From Heliocidaris tuberculata (Eukaryota; Echinodermata; Echinoidea; Camarodonta; Echinometridae), in NCBI GenBank assembly GCA_025618425.1, contig CM046833.1, positions 37,701,274-37,765,273 of the forward strand: a stretch of DNA of 64,000 bases, read 5' to 3'. Below are positions 33,642 through 46,020 of the stretch, piece after piece. The first letter of the stretch is position 1. Each line of letters begins with the position of its first letter. The notes below the pieces were generated by a model. That model searched no databases, was not told the origin of the DNA, and saw only the letters and a program-made list of their open reading frames with translations. The position numbers and the translations under genes were made by a program.

Positions 33642-33771
33642 CTATATAGTCATGATAGTCTACAGATCTACATAGACAGAAAAATCCGTCTGGTTTCAAA
33701 ACACACATACTTTTTAAATAGACTCTGCTCTCACTGAGCAGATTCCGGAATTATTTTTTTAGAGTAATAAA

Positions 33772-34041
33772 ATGGATGTAGAATCTAGTCTAATATACGG
33801 TATGAACTATGATGAATTAAATATCATCAAATTAAAAAAAATGACTATATTCGACCTAAACTGTGCAGTCTTGAAATAAGCAACCCAGTGAGGAATTTAC
33901 TGCCGTTTTAGAATTCAAATTGATGTAGAATCTACTCAGATATACGGTGAATTTATCATCAAATTCTAACTGTAGCATTAAAAAACAGAAGATAGTCAAC
34001 TGCTTCCAATCTTGGAATAAGCAGCTCAGTATTTACTGCCG
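33772..34041. repeat. ~145-bp tandem duplication
   Basis: Two units share 'gatgtagaatctactc' or its variant, 'atatacggt', 'atcatcaaatt', 'cttggaataagcagctcag' and 'tttactgccg'. They differ by many substitutions. Confidence 0.75.
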
Positions 34042-34439
34042 GACTCCTCCCCTCGAGTTCAGCCATGCAGCCATCCCAGCCTCAGAGAGCGGGCGCTGCC
34101 GTGACCGAACACGACAAACGACAAAGAGAAGAATTTCATGCAGATAAAATAGGACAAAGGAAGTCCATAAATACAGTTTCCAACAATTTGTTAGATCTAA
34201 AGAATGTCACTCACGTCCAAAATCAACCTTAGAATGTATTTGTAAGCTCGGGAAACCGTAGTCAACTCATGTTGAGTGCATGTGTGTACAGTACATACAA
34301 ATTGCATGCATAATATGCATTGTCGCGTCGATCGCATGCATTGCATTGAAATTGCATCGCAGTACGTGGGTGCTACTCCTATGGTGTACTTATCACAAAG
34401 TGTACTATGAAACAATGAAATACATACGTACACATACCA
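34042..34439. other. non-coding stretch
   Basis: No supported gene; several 'gcatgc'-containing words near 34300. Confidence 0.35.
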
Positions 34440-34890
34440 CGGAGCTCTATCGAGGCTGGGACACTGTGGGACAACCCCCATGCCATCGTTATTTTCTTAC
34501 GGGGGTTCCCCCCGGTAAGAGCAAGTTTAGCAAGATGGCTAACGCGAGTCGTCTAACACGGTCGCACAATGCAAGTTGATACTCCTCGTGCACAACGTTG
34601 TTCGTCACTTGCCATGCTGTGCCTGTGATGGGCCGTAAGGGAGGTTGCACGGCTGACGACACCGCCGTCGTGCGAGGTATCCACACGGAAAGCAGCCGTT
34701 CCTTCGGCCTTCCCGTCCTCCCCAATCCCCCAAATCACGTTTAGGGACGTCGACGGCGACGACGGGGTCGACGTGGCACGCGGACTACGGGTTACATGAC
34801 CTGTGGAATTATGCCACCGATCCCGCGCCACGGCGAGGGCGGACACGGCGGGGGGAAAGAGTTTTTGCTTCCACAAAAAACGGCCTTTTA
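34440..34890. promoter_or_regulatory. GC- and CpG-rich island
   Basis: In otherwise AT-rich surroundings this stretch is dense in CpG words such as cgtcgacggcgacgacgg. It might be a promoter or first-exon island. A good Kozak context (caagATGGc) at about 34531 opens only 14 codons on the plus strand, and a 129-codon minus frame has no family resemblance. I call no gene. Confidence 0.35.
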
Positions 34891-34934
34891 CGGTTTTGAG
34901 TATTAATATATAGATATATTTTGTGTGTGTCTGT

Positions 34935-34939
<5 letters not shown>

Positions 34940-34976
<37 letters not shown>
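34940..34976. repeat. (TA)n microsatellite
   Basis: TA dinucleotides after an ACAC run. Confidence 0.9.
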
Positions 34977-34981
<5 letters not shown>

Positions 34982-36392
34982 CCAAAATTATTCATACCCC
35001 TTTTAATTTTGAAATCTTTTATGTTTTTCTTAAGAAAGGTGGACTAGTGGAATTTGAGCATTATTCAAATACTTTTTGTTAGCTGTACATTGTATGGCTA
35101 TGAACAGTCATGGAAAAGCCATCTTCTGTACAAAAAAGTGAATAAATTACTCCTGAACCATCAAATTTTGTAAATTGCCTTATGTAATCATTCTAACAAT
35201 TGTTTGTTGCATGCTCATGAAACATAAACCAGGAAAAACCAATTTTTCACCCCCAAAAATGAAACAGATTATGATAATCCCTTTATATAGACACAGTCTG
35301 GATAGTAATATTAATTAACAATTGTTATTGTTACTGTTGTCAGGTTTTTATAAAGAAATGTTGATTAACATAACAGATGATAACTTTAACAAAATATAAC
35401 ATTTGGTAGGAATCTTCATAAATGTAAGATATAACACATTAGTGACAGAAGATATTAAAAATCACAAAATAACAAGTAGGCCTTTTGCCCATGCAGCTGG
35501 GACAATGAATTAGCTCAAGCAGGGCCTAACAGGCAACATACAGACTACAGTTGTACTGATATCATTAAATATAAGACAAAGGATATAGACTCAACAGGTA
35601 TGTGCCGCTTTGACGACCCCCTTTTTCAACGGCTGATTGCCGTTCTCAAGATACCCGAATTTCCATAAACTGCCGTTCTCACCCTAGCTTCTAATGCTTT
35701 CTCAAGATACCCGATCGGATCAAAAGCGCTTGTCTCTCTCTGTTCTCCCCAGTGCGCCCCGTTCCCTTGCTCTCATATGTACGCACGTACTTACACTGCA
35801 TCCTATCTGTACGCGCGGCCATTTTGCTATTGCATATGCGCGCGTTGGATCATCAAACAGCTGATCAAAATATTGAAAATAAAAAGAAATGGTATGGAAA
35901 AATCAACCAATCAAAATTCCTATCCCCCGATAGGCAATCTTTATCTCATGTTTATGCATCTACTGAATATGTATCTTTAGCCTCTTTCAAAATGATGTGA
36001 TGAAAATCTTATGTAGCTTTTAAAAAATTCATATAAAAACACTCTTAAAATGTTAAAATAATTACATAATTTACAGAAAAAATAGTAGGTATTGGAATTT
36101 GCCCAGAATTTAAAAAAATGCAGTTTTTTAGAAATTATCTTGAATGAATCATTATTATTCAAAATATGTAAATTATGTAAACACAAACCATTTCTAATAC
36201 TCAGTTTTTCTCGCAGAGCTAGTGAGCATGAAATCTAATGGAAAAATACAAAATTTTCTTCTATTTTGCTCCCGCATTCGGCGACAGGTTGGTTAAACGG
36301 AATTATATTCAAGGAATCTTCATATCGAATTTAAGCTATGAAATATTCTCTCGAAGTATATTCTTAAAGTGTTATTTCCACTTTCAAGTCCG
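34977..36392. other. non-coding stretch
   Basis: AT-rich to about 35590. Then comes a more GC-rich part (35600-35850) with 'tctcaagatacccga' twice, at about 35645 and 35701. No gene supported. Confidence 0.4.
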
Positions 36393-36578
36393 ATGTCTGC
36401 AGATATTTCAGACTATAAAAACTTAGATCTGAGACAGCAAGCCGCAGAAACGGCTTTCCACCGAAGCGCCACGAGACCGTACGCCAAGCGTGTCGGCATC
36501 AAAAGCCAGCCCCACTCCGTGGGCGGATCAGTACTTTCGCGTGCTTTTTCAGATGAGAAGGGGAACAGTTCAGATTAA
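36393..36578 (+). CDS. small 61-codon ORF of unknown function
   Basis: An ATG at 36393 opens MSADISDYKNLDLRQQAAE, followed by FHRSATRPYAKRVGIKSQ and ending FSDEKGNSSD with TAA at 36576. Base composition rises in GC over the ORF and drops on both sides, as expected for a coding exon. The product would be small, basic in the middle and acidic at the end, with no signal peptide or membrane segment. I do not recognise it. A 5' exon joining through one of the nearby AG sites would change the N-terminus. Confidence 0.35.
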   Translation: MSADISDYKNLDLRQQAAETAFHRSATRPYAKRVGIKSQPHSVGGSVLSRAFSDEKGNSSD

Positions 36579-37430
36579 ATATTTGCATTTGTAATTGTGC
36601 TGATCCTATGATTATGAAAACATTAGCAATATAATCAGAAATATATTTGTTATTTTATCATTCGTTTAAAAAAGTTGTTGAGTTGCACAAATATTTTTTA
36701 AAAGCTAAAATTCTCTGTGTTTCTTTGCAAAACCGGGAAGCCGAGTCAACGAGAGGTTGGCCTTGACCGGTGCCCGCACTCTCGGCGTGCAGTTAGGGTG
36801 CGTTGCGCCTCAATGAATTAGCCGTTATTGCGAATGAATGATGATTATATTCATGAATATCTATTCACATTGGACTCAAGAGAGTGGGAAATAGCTCAGA
36901 AATATCCAGTACTTTTATATGAATCAAGTTATTTTCGATATGAGGGTGTTGCTTTTTACATAATGGCATTTTAACCTACCTGTGTCCGATTATCTGGGCA
37001 ATGTGTCGCCCACTATAACACGTACGTGAATGGAGTAAATTCACTTGTGATGCCCAAATTCAGAACGTTGGGAAAGAAAGAAAAAAACTGAGTATCCATA
37101 GTGACTTATGTTAATATTACAAGAAGGTATTGAATTTTCCAAAAAAGCATACCATTACAACGGGAAAACTGCAATCAAAAAGAAAATCTAAGAAATATGA
37201 CGAGTTAAATTATGAAAATGACACATAAATGAATGGGCCTCCTGGCCCCCTACAGTGCGCTCTCGCGCAGTGATTACGTCATGGCTCGATACACAGCTGA
37301 AACCGCGCTCATAGGAATTCAAGTACGTGGACCTACGTCCGTTCATTTGCATGTGCAATCGCATATGCATGCACAATAGAATCCCCACACTAAGTGCCGT
37401 AGTTCCTTAGACCATGTTTTTTTCACTCAG
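36579..37430. other. non-coding stretch
   Basis: No gene recognised. A CpG-rich patch at about 37255-37340 contains 'gtgattacgtcatg'. Confidence 0.4.
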
Positions 37431-37565
37431 CTGGATGGGTATGGATCCACCGTTCCAAAGACCCTGTGTTTTTCACTTCTAGTCCGTTCCTCAGACCACC
37501 ATTTCAAAGGCAGCTGCGGCACACTCCCGTCTGAAAAAAATCTGAGTGCCCCCCCCCCCCCCCAG
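37430..37565. mobile_element. truncated right end of the poly-C terminal element
   Basis: 'gcggcacactcccgtctg' then 'aaatctgagtgccccccc' matches the right end of the element at 38032-39334. The rest is missing. Confidence 0.65.
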
Positions 37566-38031
37566 CATTTAGTCAACTTGCCATTATTATCATTATGCAT
37601 TATGTCAAATAACCTTGTGTGTAAAGTGACTTACTAAATAAATATAATAAAAATATAAAGTAGAATTGTTCATTGGCAGCATTATCACTATGGTGGTCGG
37701 CACCGGTCGGATCCTTCACTCAAAATTTCCGACCGGCACTCAGTGCAATATCACACCTGCCCGCCTGGCACCAATTTCCCCACTGACAAAGAAAAAATAC
37801 TACGATTTTGACCTACGAACAATGCAATTGTGGTTTAAGCCAGCAGATTCAACTAAAAAATTATACATATGATAAGCAAATTTACATGAAACCGCGTGAA
37901 GAATTTTCCTGGAAGGTATACACCTATACAGTATACACAGCCACTAGCGCAGCGCAGCTCCTTCCCAAATACGAATCATATTTACGTATAAATTGTTCAC
38001 GTACCCATACCCATACCTGTGCGTGCATGCC

Positions 38032-39334
38032 CCGGGGGGGGGGGGGGGGGGTACTCACGTATATATTGGGTATACGGGGATGTGCCGCTGGGAAGGGTGA
38101 CTTTTTGAAGAAAGATCCTTAGACATGGGTCCCCTTTTCATTAAAAAGATCCTTAGACATGGGTCCCATTTTTCCCCAAAAAATCCTTAGACATGGGTCT
38201 CTTATCCCGGCTCTTATCATTTGTTTCATTCCTCTCTTTTCTCCCTCATTTGTCCGGGATTTTCGGATTTGCACCCAAATACTCGAGGTAATCAAGCCTA
38301 CATTGTAAATGCCTACTTAGCTATACGTAGAACGTACCCCGGAAGTACCACATTATTTATTACATTGTGCGCGCTAGGAATAAATTTATGAACACCACCT
38401 ATAATACAGAAATCAAATTTTCTAAGATATATTCAAGGAAAGTGGATTTTTACAACATTATTTGTATAAGGCAATTGGAAAGTATAGCACATTTACATCA
38501 CAGCATCTCATTAGCATAATGAGGACATTGCCAATTTCAGATCTCCATTCATTTAGCGATTTTAGGATTTCAAATATTCATAACTTTTTTATTAGTTGTC
38601 CGTTTTTCCTCAGCCTTTCACTGATATGCTTCTTTGATTTTTCTGCTTCTAATAAAATGCATTTATTTTGGGGGCTTCAATCAGTTGCAAACCTCTATAC
38701 ATATTGGACCCTGTGTGTACTTTTAATGTCATGCATATGAAGCAGCCCTGTTTCTGAAAGTGTACAAAGAAAGTACAAGAACAATGGTTAAAACAGAATA
38801 AACAGATAAAGGAAATGTCTTGCCATATGAAAACTAGTTTATACATAGTTTTATACGAGGTCATTTGATATACATTTAGCAATATGATTTTATACGAGGT
38901 CATTTGATATACATTTAGCAATACGATGTAGGAATGAAATAAAGATATAGTTGTTGCCAATTTGACGAGGAAATCCCGATCATTTAAAGATGCTAGAGGT
39001 GCTAGCACATTATGTTGTATGGTGTTTTCACCATTATATGTGTAAACTACTTGTAAACCCAAAACTACATGTAGTATGGTACAGATTACTAATGAGTAAT
39101 AAAGAATTTTATCAAGAATCTGCAAAATGTTTGGCCATTGCATTATATTACAGCTAAAATATGTAATATTTAAAGTTCGAAATCCTTAGACATGGGTCCA
39201 TTTTTCACAAAAAATCCTTAGACATGGGTGCCTATTTACAGCAAAAGGACCCTTGGATGTGGGTATGGGTCTAGAGTTCTCAGCCGCACACCCCCGTCCG
39301 ATTATAATCTGAGTACCCCCCCCCCCCCCCGGGG
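38032..39334. mobile_element. 1.3-kb element with poly-G/poly-C ends and 8-bp TSD
   Basis: TGCATGCC flanks both sides (38024-38031 and 39335-39342). The ends are CCGGGG plus a G run then GTACTCA on the left, and TGAGTAC then a C run on the right. Subterminal parts are also inverted ('ggatgtgccgctg' against 'cagccgcacaccc'). A unit with 'atccttagacatgggtcc' repeats three times near 38113-38200 and twice near 39180-39230. The middle contains a half-copy of the TTAA MITE (38500-38655). No protein coding. Confidence 0.85.
38500..38655. mobile_element. half-copy of the TTAA MITE family
   Basis: 'gccaatttcagatctccat', 'attcataactttttt' and 'gatttttctgcttct' follow the right arm of copy 1. It is nested in the 1.3-kb element. 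Confidence 0.55.
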
Positions 39335-39342
39335 TGCATGCC

Positions 39343-39879
39343 CAACATCAAATCACTACACATTGTACTCGTAGCTCCGAGCTGGAATGTCGCAATCAGC
39401 TGATTTGCACATGTTCAGGTTTTGAGAAAACTCGTAACTCACTGTCAAATAAATCGGCCCTTTTGTACCGACACCCATCTTCGCCACAATGTATTATTCG
39501 TACTAGTACCAGACTTGCGAGTCGGGTACAATGCTTAATGCTGCAGCTACAGGACAGTGTGTAGATACATGATATTTTTACTGTTTAACTATAACTTATA
39601 AGCCCTGAAAACTGACTAGTTTTTATCCCCCTGAACCCCCGTGGCAAGGTGTCGGGAGATAAAATTTCCACCACTAGAAAGTCCCTGGTGACAACCCTGT
39701 TCATTGGACCAAACTGATGACCAAGGGTGATAGATCAGAGAGAGATAGCAGGTTTTCACTATTCTGACAGGCCTTTGAGTTTCAGCACAACTCCCCCTTC
39801 CCCCTCCTCCTGTGGTGTTTAGCATGTAAAATGTTGATTGTCCTGGAAATACTATAGTTCTGTACCCCCCTAACAATAA
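39343..39879. other. non-coding stretch
   Basis: Nothing recognised. Confidence 0.4.
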
Positions 39880-39887
39880 CGCTAGCT

Positions 39888-40105
39888 CAGTGGCGGATCC
39901 AGGATTTTTTGAGGGAGGGGGCTCAACATTCTCAAAATTTTCCAATAAGCAAAAAAAAAAAGGTCCTCAGCATTTTTGGGCCCCTTCTTAACTCAAAAAA
40001 TCTCTGACAAGCAAAAAAAAAAAAATGGTCCTCAGCATTTTTTGAGCCCCTTTTTGGTCCCAGGGGAGGGGGCCTGGGCCCCCCAGCCCCCTGGATCCGC
40101 CACTG
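39888..40105. mobile_element. hAT-like poly-G MITE, short copy
   Basis: CAGTGGCGGATCCAGGA at the left pairs with 'ggatccgccactg' at the right. The flanks are CGCTAGCT (39880-39887) and CCCTAGCT (40106-40113), an 8-bp duplication with one mismatch. Inside, 'tctctgacaagcaaaaaaa' is shared with the copy at 12061. Confidence 0.82.
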
Positions 40106-40782
40106 CCCTAGCTAATCCCACGCACGGGACCATCACTACCGGTATATGGGGCTGTGTCAATTTTGGCCTGTAACGACCTCTAAGTTGAAGAGGTAAAAAC
40201 ACCAATATAATCGGCAAAATTTTGAGAAAATACTTCCTTCTACATTTTAGAATGATAGAATATCTAATTTCATGCCAGATCCTTCGATAGGATCTTTATC
40301 ATCTTGATAAAGTGAAATTTTCAGGCTATTTTTGGTCAGTGATCTTGCTCCTCTCCTGCACACAAGATATCACACACTTGCCTATGGGAGGCAATTGCTC
40401 ACGGTATGAATGTACAGAGTGCGAGGTTATCTCCAATAACCTCGCATAAGTGTGAGTGAGGCAGTGAGCTAACCCTAAATCTAATTTTATGGGGGGGGGG
40501 GGGGGAGGAGGTACAAAAGGAAGTCTTACCATTGTCCCCCAGCACCCTCACCAACCCCCATCAACCTCAACCCCTCCCCCCCACCAACGCCGCACATACT
40601 TGATAAAAAACCTTAAAACAGAAAGGTTGGGCTTGGAGAATTTTTTTTTTTTTAAATAACACACATGCACACACTGGTATCAATATGCCTATAGCACTTC
40701 ATTTATTTGATGTATGATAAAAGAGCAATGCACTTATCCAAAGAACAAGGTTATAACTTTGTCCTCCCAAACCAAGGCATAA
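40106..40782. other. non-coding stretch with poly-G run
   Basis: A 15-base G run starts near 40490 and poly-T near 40642. No gene. Confidence 0.4.
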
Positions 40783-41018
40783 GTGCCGTGCCGGGGATCG
40801 AACGCCCGATCCTCTCATCACCAGTCAAGCAGGCCATCTCGTGAAATAAGCCACCAGTCATCGAGTGTGTACACACACACTGCCGTGTAAAGTCAATGGA
40901 GGATGTGAACCCTCATAGGCATTTATTACACGCAATAAACTGCATGTACAAAGTGAATGCGGGGTGGCTTATTTCACGAGAATGCCGTCAAGCACCTTAA
41001 ACCACTGGACCACGGCAC
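40783..41018 (-). repeat. tRNA-derived sequence interrupted by a MITE
   Basis: On the minus strand the halves join to a tRNA-like fold: acceptor stem GTGCCGT with ACGGCAC (7 bp, perfect), box A-like TGGTCCAGTGG, box B GTTCGATCCC. The anticodon stem is poor, so this is a tRNA pseudogene or SINE head rather than a working tRNA. A 155-bp element splits it at 40832-40986. Confidence 0.7.
40832..40986. mobile_element. 155-bp hAT-like MITE inside the tRNA-like sequence
   Basis: The ends are GGCCATCTCGTGAAATAAGC and, complemented, GGCATTCTCGTGAAATAAGC, followed on both sides by CACC. The 8-bp duplication GTCAAGCA is perfect (40824-40831 and 40987-40994). Removing the element and one duplicate restores the tRNA-like fold. 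Confidence 0.9.
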
Positions 41019-41064
41019 CTCATGGTGATGGGCAAAAAATCAAATCACTCCCCAGCTAACAATC

Positions 41065-41550
41065 GGACGTTTTTAAAACGTTTTAAAAACGTTTGTCGTA
41101 GGTTTTTGGGACGTTTTGTGAAAACGTTTTAAAAACGTTATTTTGTGGAAGGTTTTGGACGTTTTAAAAACGTTTTTTTTTAAACGTTTAAAAAACCAAA
41201 TAAAAACCTTTGAAAATTTGCTTCTAAATGAAGGACCTGCAGAAAACCTACGGACGTTTAAAAAACGTTTGAAGAACCTTTGAAAAACCTCCAGCAAACG
41301 TTTTATGAACGTTTATAAAACGTTTCTCAAAAACCTTTCTAGAATGTTTTGAAACCTGGCAGACGTTTTAAAAACGTCCAAAAAACCTTTAAAGAACCTT
41401 CATAAAACCTGGCGGACGTTTTAAGTACGTCCAAAAAAAACCCTTCCAGAACGTACATAAAACCTTTCTAGAACGTTTTGAAACCCGGCAGACCTTTTAA
41501 AAACGTCCAGAAAACCTTTAAAGAACGTTTATAAAACCTGGCAGACATAA
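41065..41550. repeat. ACGTTTTAAAAACGT motif cluster
   Basis: The self-complementary words 'aacgttttaaaaacgtt' and 'cgtttaaaaaac' and the 'aaaacctttaaagaacctt' variant fill the stretch with irregular spacing. No true unit length could be set. It can form many small hairpins. Confidence 0.85.
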
Positions 41551-42439
41551 TAATAAAAACAATAATGTCTACTTGTAATAAAGGTGTTTCTGCTCATTCC
41601 ATTTTCCTTTCAATGGTCTATAATCCTAGCATCCTATAATTCTAACAACCCTATATAAGCCTATATCCTATCCTATTATATACTATCCTAAACCTACTTA
41701 CAGTTCTCTTGGCAGGTCTTGAATACACTACCGCTTAAAGGTTTTGGCACATCGGTTCGGTAACGGTAATGTATGCAAAGTCCTCGGTGAAGCTTCCCGC
41801 GGTTCCTCCCCGAGGTTTTGTTGTTCGTCGAGAAACCGCGGGAAGCTATCGGTTCGCTATAGGTTCGCGAACGGTAAGGCATCGGTAAGGCAACGGTTAG
41901 CAAGAGATCGAGAGCGCACACGCACGAATTTCTTTCGGTGAACGGTGAACGGCATAGGTGAACGGTTTGGCTAAGAGCGCGCACGCGATGAACGCTGTAT
42001 TGTGACGTAACAATGACTGACTTTGTAAAGCTGTAGCGCATGCAGGAACCACGTTTGCTCTTCCATGATTGCGTCGACGGAACAAATTATTCTGCATTCG
42101 AAACAAATCTGGTGATGGTGCCGATTGATGAAATTGATGATGAAATGATGATGGGATGGTGGTGTTTGTCATAATGATGGTGAAGAAAAATGACACTTGT
42201 GAACTTCATGGTGACAACTCTTTTTTTTTTCTCTCGTCCAATTATAAATACGGATCATTCAAAGGCTTTATTCTTAACCCGCAAATGTATCGCATTTCTC
42301 GATTGGTTTAGATTGTTGTAAACCTAAAACATATCAAGAAAATAAGAACATACCTTCATGTAAACTGTGTATTAATTTATTTTAGAGAAAATGTTCTTAA
42401 ACCCCTTTGCCTGAATTGCGTTTGAAAATGTGTAGCGTA
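41551..42439. other. non-coding stretch
   Basis: A CpG-richer segment with repeated 'cggttcg', 'ggtaacggtaa' and 'aacggtgaacgg' words occupies about 41750-41980. No gene. Confidence 0.4.
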
Positions 42440-44210
42440 TAGCTTTTAGACAATAGTCGATATTAGAATGATATTTTTAAAATTCATCTTTCAATAACTA
42501 TTAATGTATCATGATGATATGAAAATGAACTATCATATCATCATCATCATCATATGATATCATCATCACATCATCATACCATATCATATCATATATCATC
42601 ATATCGTCATTAAACTCATAATCATTATATCATCAATTCATCATGATCATAATTATATTATCATCATCACATCATCATAGCACCATTATATAATCATGAT
42701 CATCATGATCATCATCATAATCATCATCATCATTATCTTGATAATCATATCTTCAAAACAATTATCATCTTCATCAAACGCATCATTAACAAAAAAAAAA
42801 TATATCAAGCCAACATTTTCTTCCCTGCCCGACCGTAACTTCATCCTTTCACACACGTGCGGTTCCCTTTTGAAATTCGATCTGTATCATGATGAGATGA
42901 AAATAAACTATTATAATCATCATCAAATATGATCATATCATCATCATATCATATATCATCATATCGTCATTAACTCATAATCATATCAATTCATCATGAT
43001 CATCATAATTATATTATCATCACATCATATCATCATCATCCTCATCATAATCTTAATCACCATCAGTATCATCATCATTATCTTGATAATCATATCGTCA
43101 AAACAATCATCAATATCATCTTCATCAAACTCATCATTCATTAAAAATATCAAGTTTTCTTCCCTGCCCGACCGTAACTTCATCCTTTCACACGCATGCG
43201 GTTCCCTTTTGAAATTCGATCTGTATCATGAGATGAAAATAAACTATTATAATCATCATCACATCATCATATCGTCATTAACTCATATAATCATATCAAT
43301 TTATCATGATCATAATTATATTATCATCACATCATCATAGCATAATTATATCATGATTATCATCATTATCATCATCAATATCATCTTCCTCAACTTATCA
43401 TTCATAAAAAAAAAAAAATATCAAGCCAACATTTGCTACCCTGCTCGACCGTAACTTCAACCTTAACACACATGCGGTTCCCTTTTGAAATTCGATCTGT
43501 ATCATGAGATGAAAATGAACTATCATATCATCATCACATCATGATACCATCATATCATATATTTATAGTTTTATACATATCATGTCGTCATTAACTCTTA
43601 TAATCATATCAATTCATCATGATCATCATAATTATATTATCATCATCACATCATAGCATCATTATATCATGATTATCATTATCATCATAATCATATAATC
43701 ATAATCATATCGTCAAAACAATTATCATCATCAATATCATCTTCATCAAACTCACCATTCATAAAAATATCAAGTTTTCTTCCCTGCCCCACCGTAATCC
43801 CTTTTAAAATTCGATCAGTATCATGAGATGAAAATGAACTATCATATCATCATCATCAAATATGATCATATAATCATCACATCATCATACCATCATCATA
43901 TCATCATACCATCATCATATATAATATCATCATCATATCGTCATTAACTCATATAATCTTATCATTAATTCATCATGATCATTATTATATTATCATCACA
44001 TCAAGGAAGCATCATTATATCATGATTATGATCATTATCATCATCATAATCATCATTATCTTGATAATCATATCGTCAAAACAATTATCATCATCATCAC
44101 TATCATCTTCATCAAACTCGTCATTCATCAAAAAATATCAAGTTTTCTTCCCTGCCCGACCGTAACTTCATCCTTTAACACACATGTTGTCCCCTTTTGA
44201 AATTCGATCT
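42440..44210. repeat. ATC-rich satellite, ~280-370-bp monomers
   Basis: A conserved block ('ttccctgcccgaccgtaact' then 'tcatcctttcacac', 'cggttcccttttgaaattcg' and 'atctgtatcatgagatgaaa') occurs near 42820, 43156, 43436, 43776 (shortened) and 44146. Each is separated by long (ATC/ATA) stretches that vary in length. The monomers therefore combine a conserved core with an expandable microsatellite. The Ile-rich open frames are artefacts. Confidence 0.9.
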
Positions 44211-44864
44211 CTTTATACGAAGCGCCTTTCTGCCCAATGCCGCCGCGGTGTGAAAGGAACAACAACAAAAAAAGAAAAAAAAAGGCGCATACCTTCATTG
44301 GCTGGTTGGCATATTTCTGCGCGTGTCTTGACATGTGATTAACGGACTGCTCGTCAAATGAGGTCACAAGCCCAATTTTATGAATGAAAATGTTGATCGC
44401 GCGCACTCTAGACATCCTTTGCCTCCCACTGCCTTGCTTTTCACTTTCGCATGAATAATGGAGGATATTATTTTGGATATATCGCTCATGTACTGATTTC
44501 AGTAATTTCTTACTTCTTTGCTAAAGTTTCAGGAAATTGTGAGTGTCAGATCAAGCTCGTTTATGTTAAAAACATCTGTTAGTGTACGAGTTATGAGATG
44601 CCACATGCGAGTATGGAGCGACTGTTGAATATGCATGAGTTTGAAAACTACGCCCGTTTAATAATCGCTTGTTCTGCAATAATACAAAACTGCCCAATCT
44701 TGAATATACAAATTATAACGTGGATGTGAAAGGCGACACTTGAGAAATGGTCGGTCAACATATACGTGTATGTTATTATGTGGTTACGATCAGGGATATG
44801 CAGGCGGCAAGATGGTCGTGAGCATTATATCAAGCACCATGCACAACTATTTTCGTAAACATCG
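44211..44864. other. non-coding stretch
   Basis: No gene or element recognised. Confidence 0.4.
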
Positions 44865-44872
44865 TGCAATTA

Positions 44873-45131
44873 TCATTGACGGATCCGGAGGGGGAGGGGG
44901 GGGTGCGCAGCTGGCCCTAACCCCCCCCCCCCCCCTCCCCGACGAAAAGAGCTCATGGAAGCATGTGTGAAGCTTTCTTTGGGGCCGTCTTTAGTGCCCT
45001 TCCTTTTGGGGAAAGTGCCGAAAAAGACACCTAAAAATGCTACTCACCATTTTTGTTTGCTTGTCACAAAATTTTAGAGTTGGTGTCACACCCCCCCCCC
45101 CCCCCCCCGGTAAATCCTGGATCAGCCCCTG
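44873..45131. mobile_element. hAT-like poly-G/poly-C MITE
   Basis: The left end is TCATTGACGGATCCGGAGG and the right end 'taaatcctggatcagcccctg'. TGCAATTA flanks both sides perfectly (44865-44872 and 45132-45139). Confidence 0.82.
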
Positions 45132-45339
45132 TGCAATTACTACAGTTTAAAAAAAAAACTTCTATGATCTTTAAATGCAATTAAAAATGATGGAAACCAA
45201 CATGAAAATAAACATTAACAATAACAAAGATGGCAATGAAACAACTCGTTCCGTTTTCAAGCCGGTATACATAAGTGGCACCTGTCGGTGTCGGACCTGT
45301 ATGCGTGGACAGAAAGAAGCACAGTGAACCAAATGTGCA

Positions 45340-46020
45340 AAAGTGCAGAAATTCGCCGTTTTGTAGCCGTTTACTGTATTATTTCCTATGGGGGAAAAGG
45401 TTTTGCACAAAATTCGCCGTTTTAATCGGCTACAAAACGGCTACAAAACGGCGATAAAGGAGAGAATTTTAAGCTACAAAACGGCTAGTCTGTTGTTTTC
45501 TATGGGCTTTCTTTGATAACTACGGAGTGCCACATGGTTGAAAAACCTTTTTTTCCAAAAACAAATTAATCTTTCCTTTTATCAAAACGGCGAGTAAATA
45601 GCTAATAATCGGCTAGGAAACGGAGGGAAAACGGCGATAAAAGGGAGAGGAAACAGCCAGAAAACGGAGAGGAAACGGCGGTACAATAGTGACATCGATG
45701 CATGATTAGTAGAGAGAAAACGGCTATAAAAGGGCGACGAAACAGCCAGAAAACGGACAGGAAACGGCGGTACAGTGGTGACAACAATGAATGATTAGCA
45801 GAGAGAAAACGGCTATAAAAGGGCGACGAAACAGCCAGAAAACGGAGAGGAAACGGCGGTACAATAGTGACAACAATGAATGATTAGTAGAGAGGAAACG
45901 GCGATAAAATGGAGACGAAACAGCCAGAAAACAGAGGAATCGGCGGTACACAACACTGCTTGATTAGCAGAGAGAAAACGGCGATAAAATGGCGACGAAA
46001 TGGCCAGAAAAGGGAAATTG
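45340..46020. repeat. AACGGC-rich repeat, partly ~89-bp tandem
   Basis: Words such as 'aaacggcga' and 'gctacaaaacgg' recur throughout. From about 45620 a unit with 'agagagaaaacggctataaa', 'gacgaaacagccagaaaacgg' and 'caatgaatgattag' repeats four times at about 89-bp spacing. A related inverted block lies at 63570-63995. Confidence 0.85.

Noticed and set aside
34553..34942. 129-codon minus-strand frame in the GC-rich island
   Set aside because: Starts in a TA/GT microsatellite and has no domain; GC-rich sequence stays open by chance.
38649..39143. 164-codon minus-strand frame
   Set aside because: Lies inside a non-autonomous element and includes an internal direct repeat; no recognisable domain.
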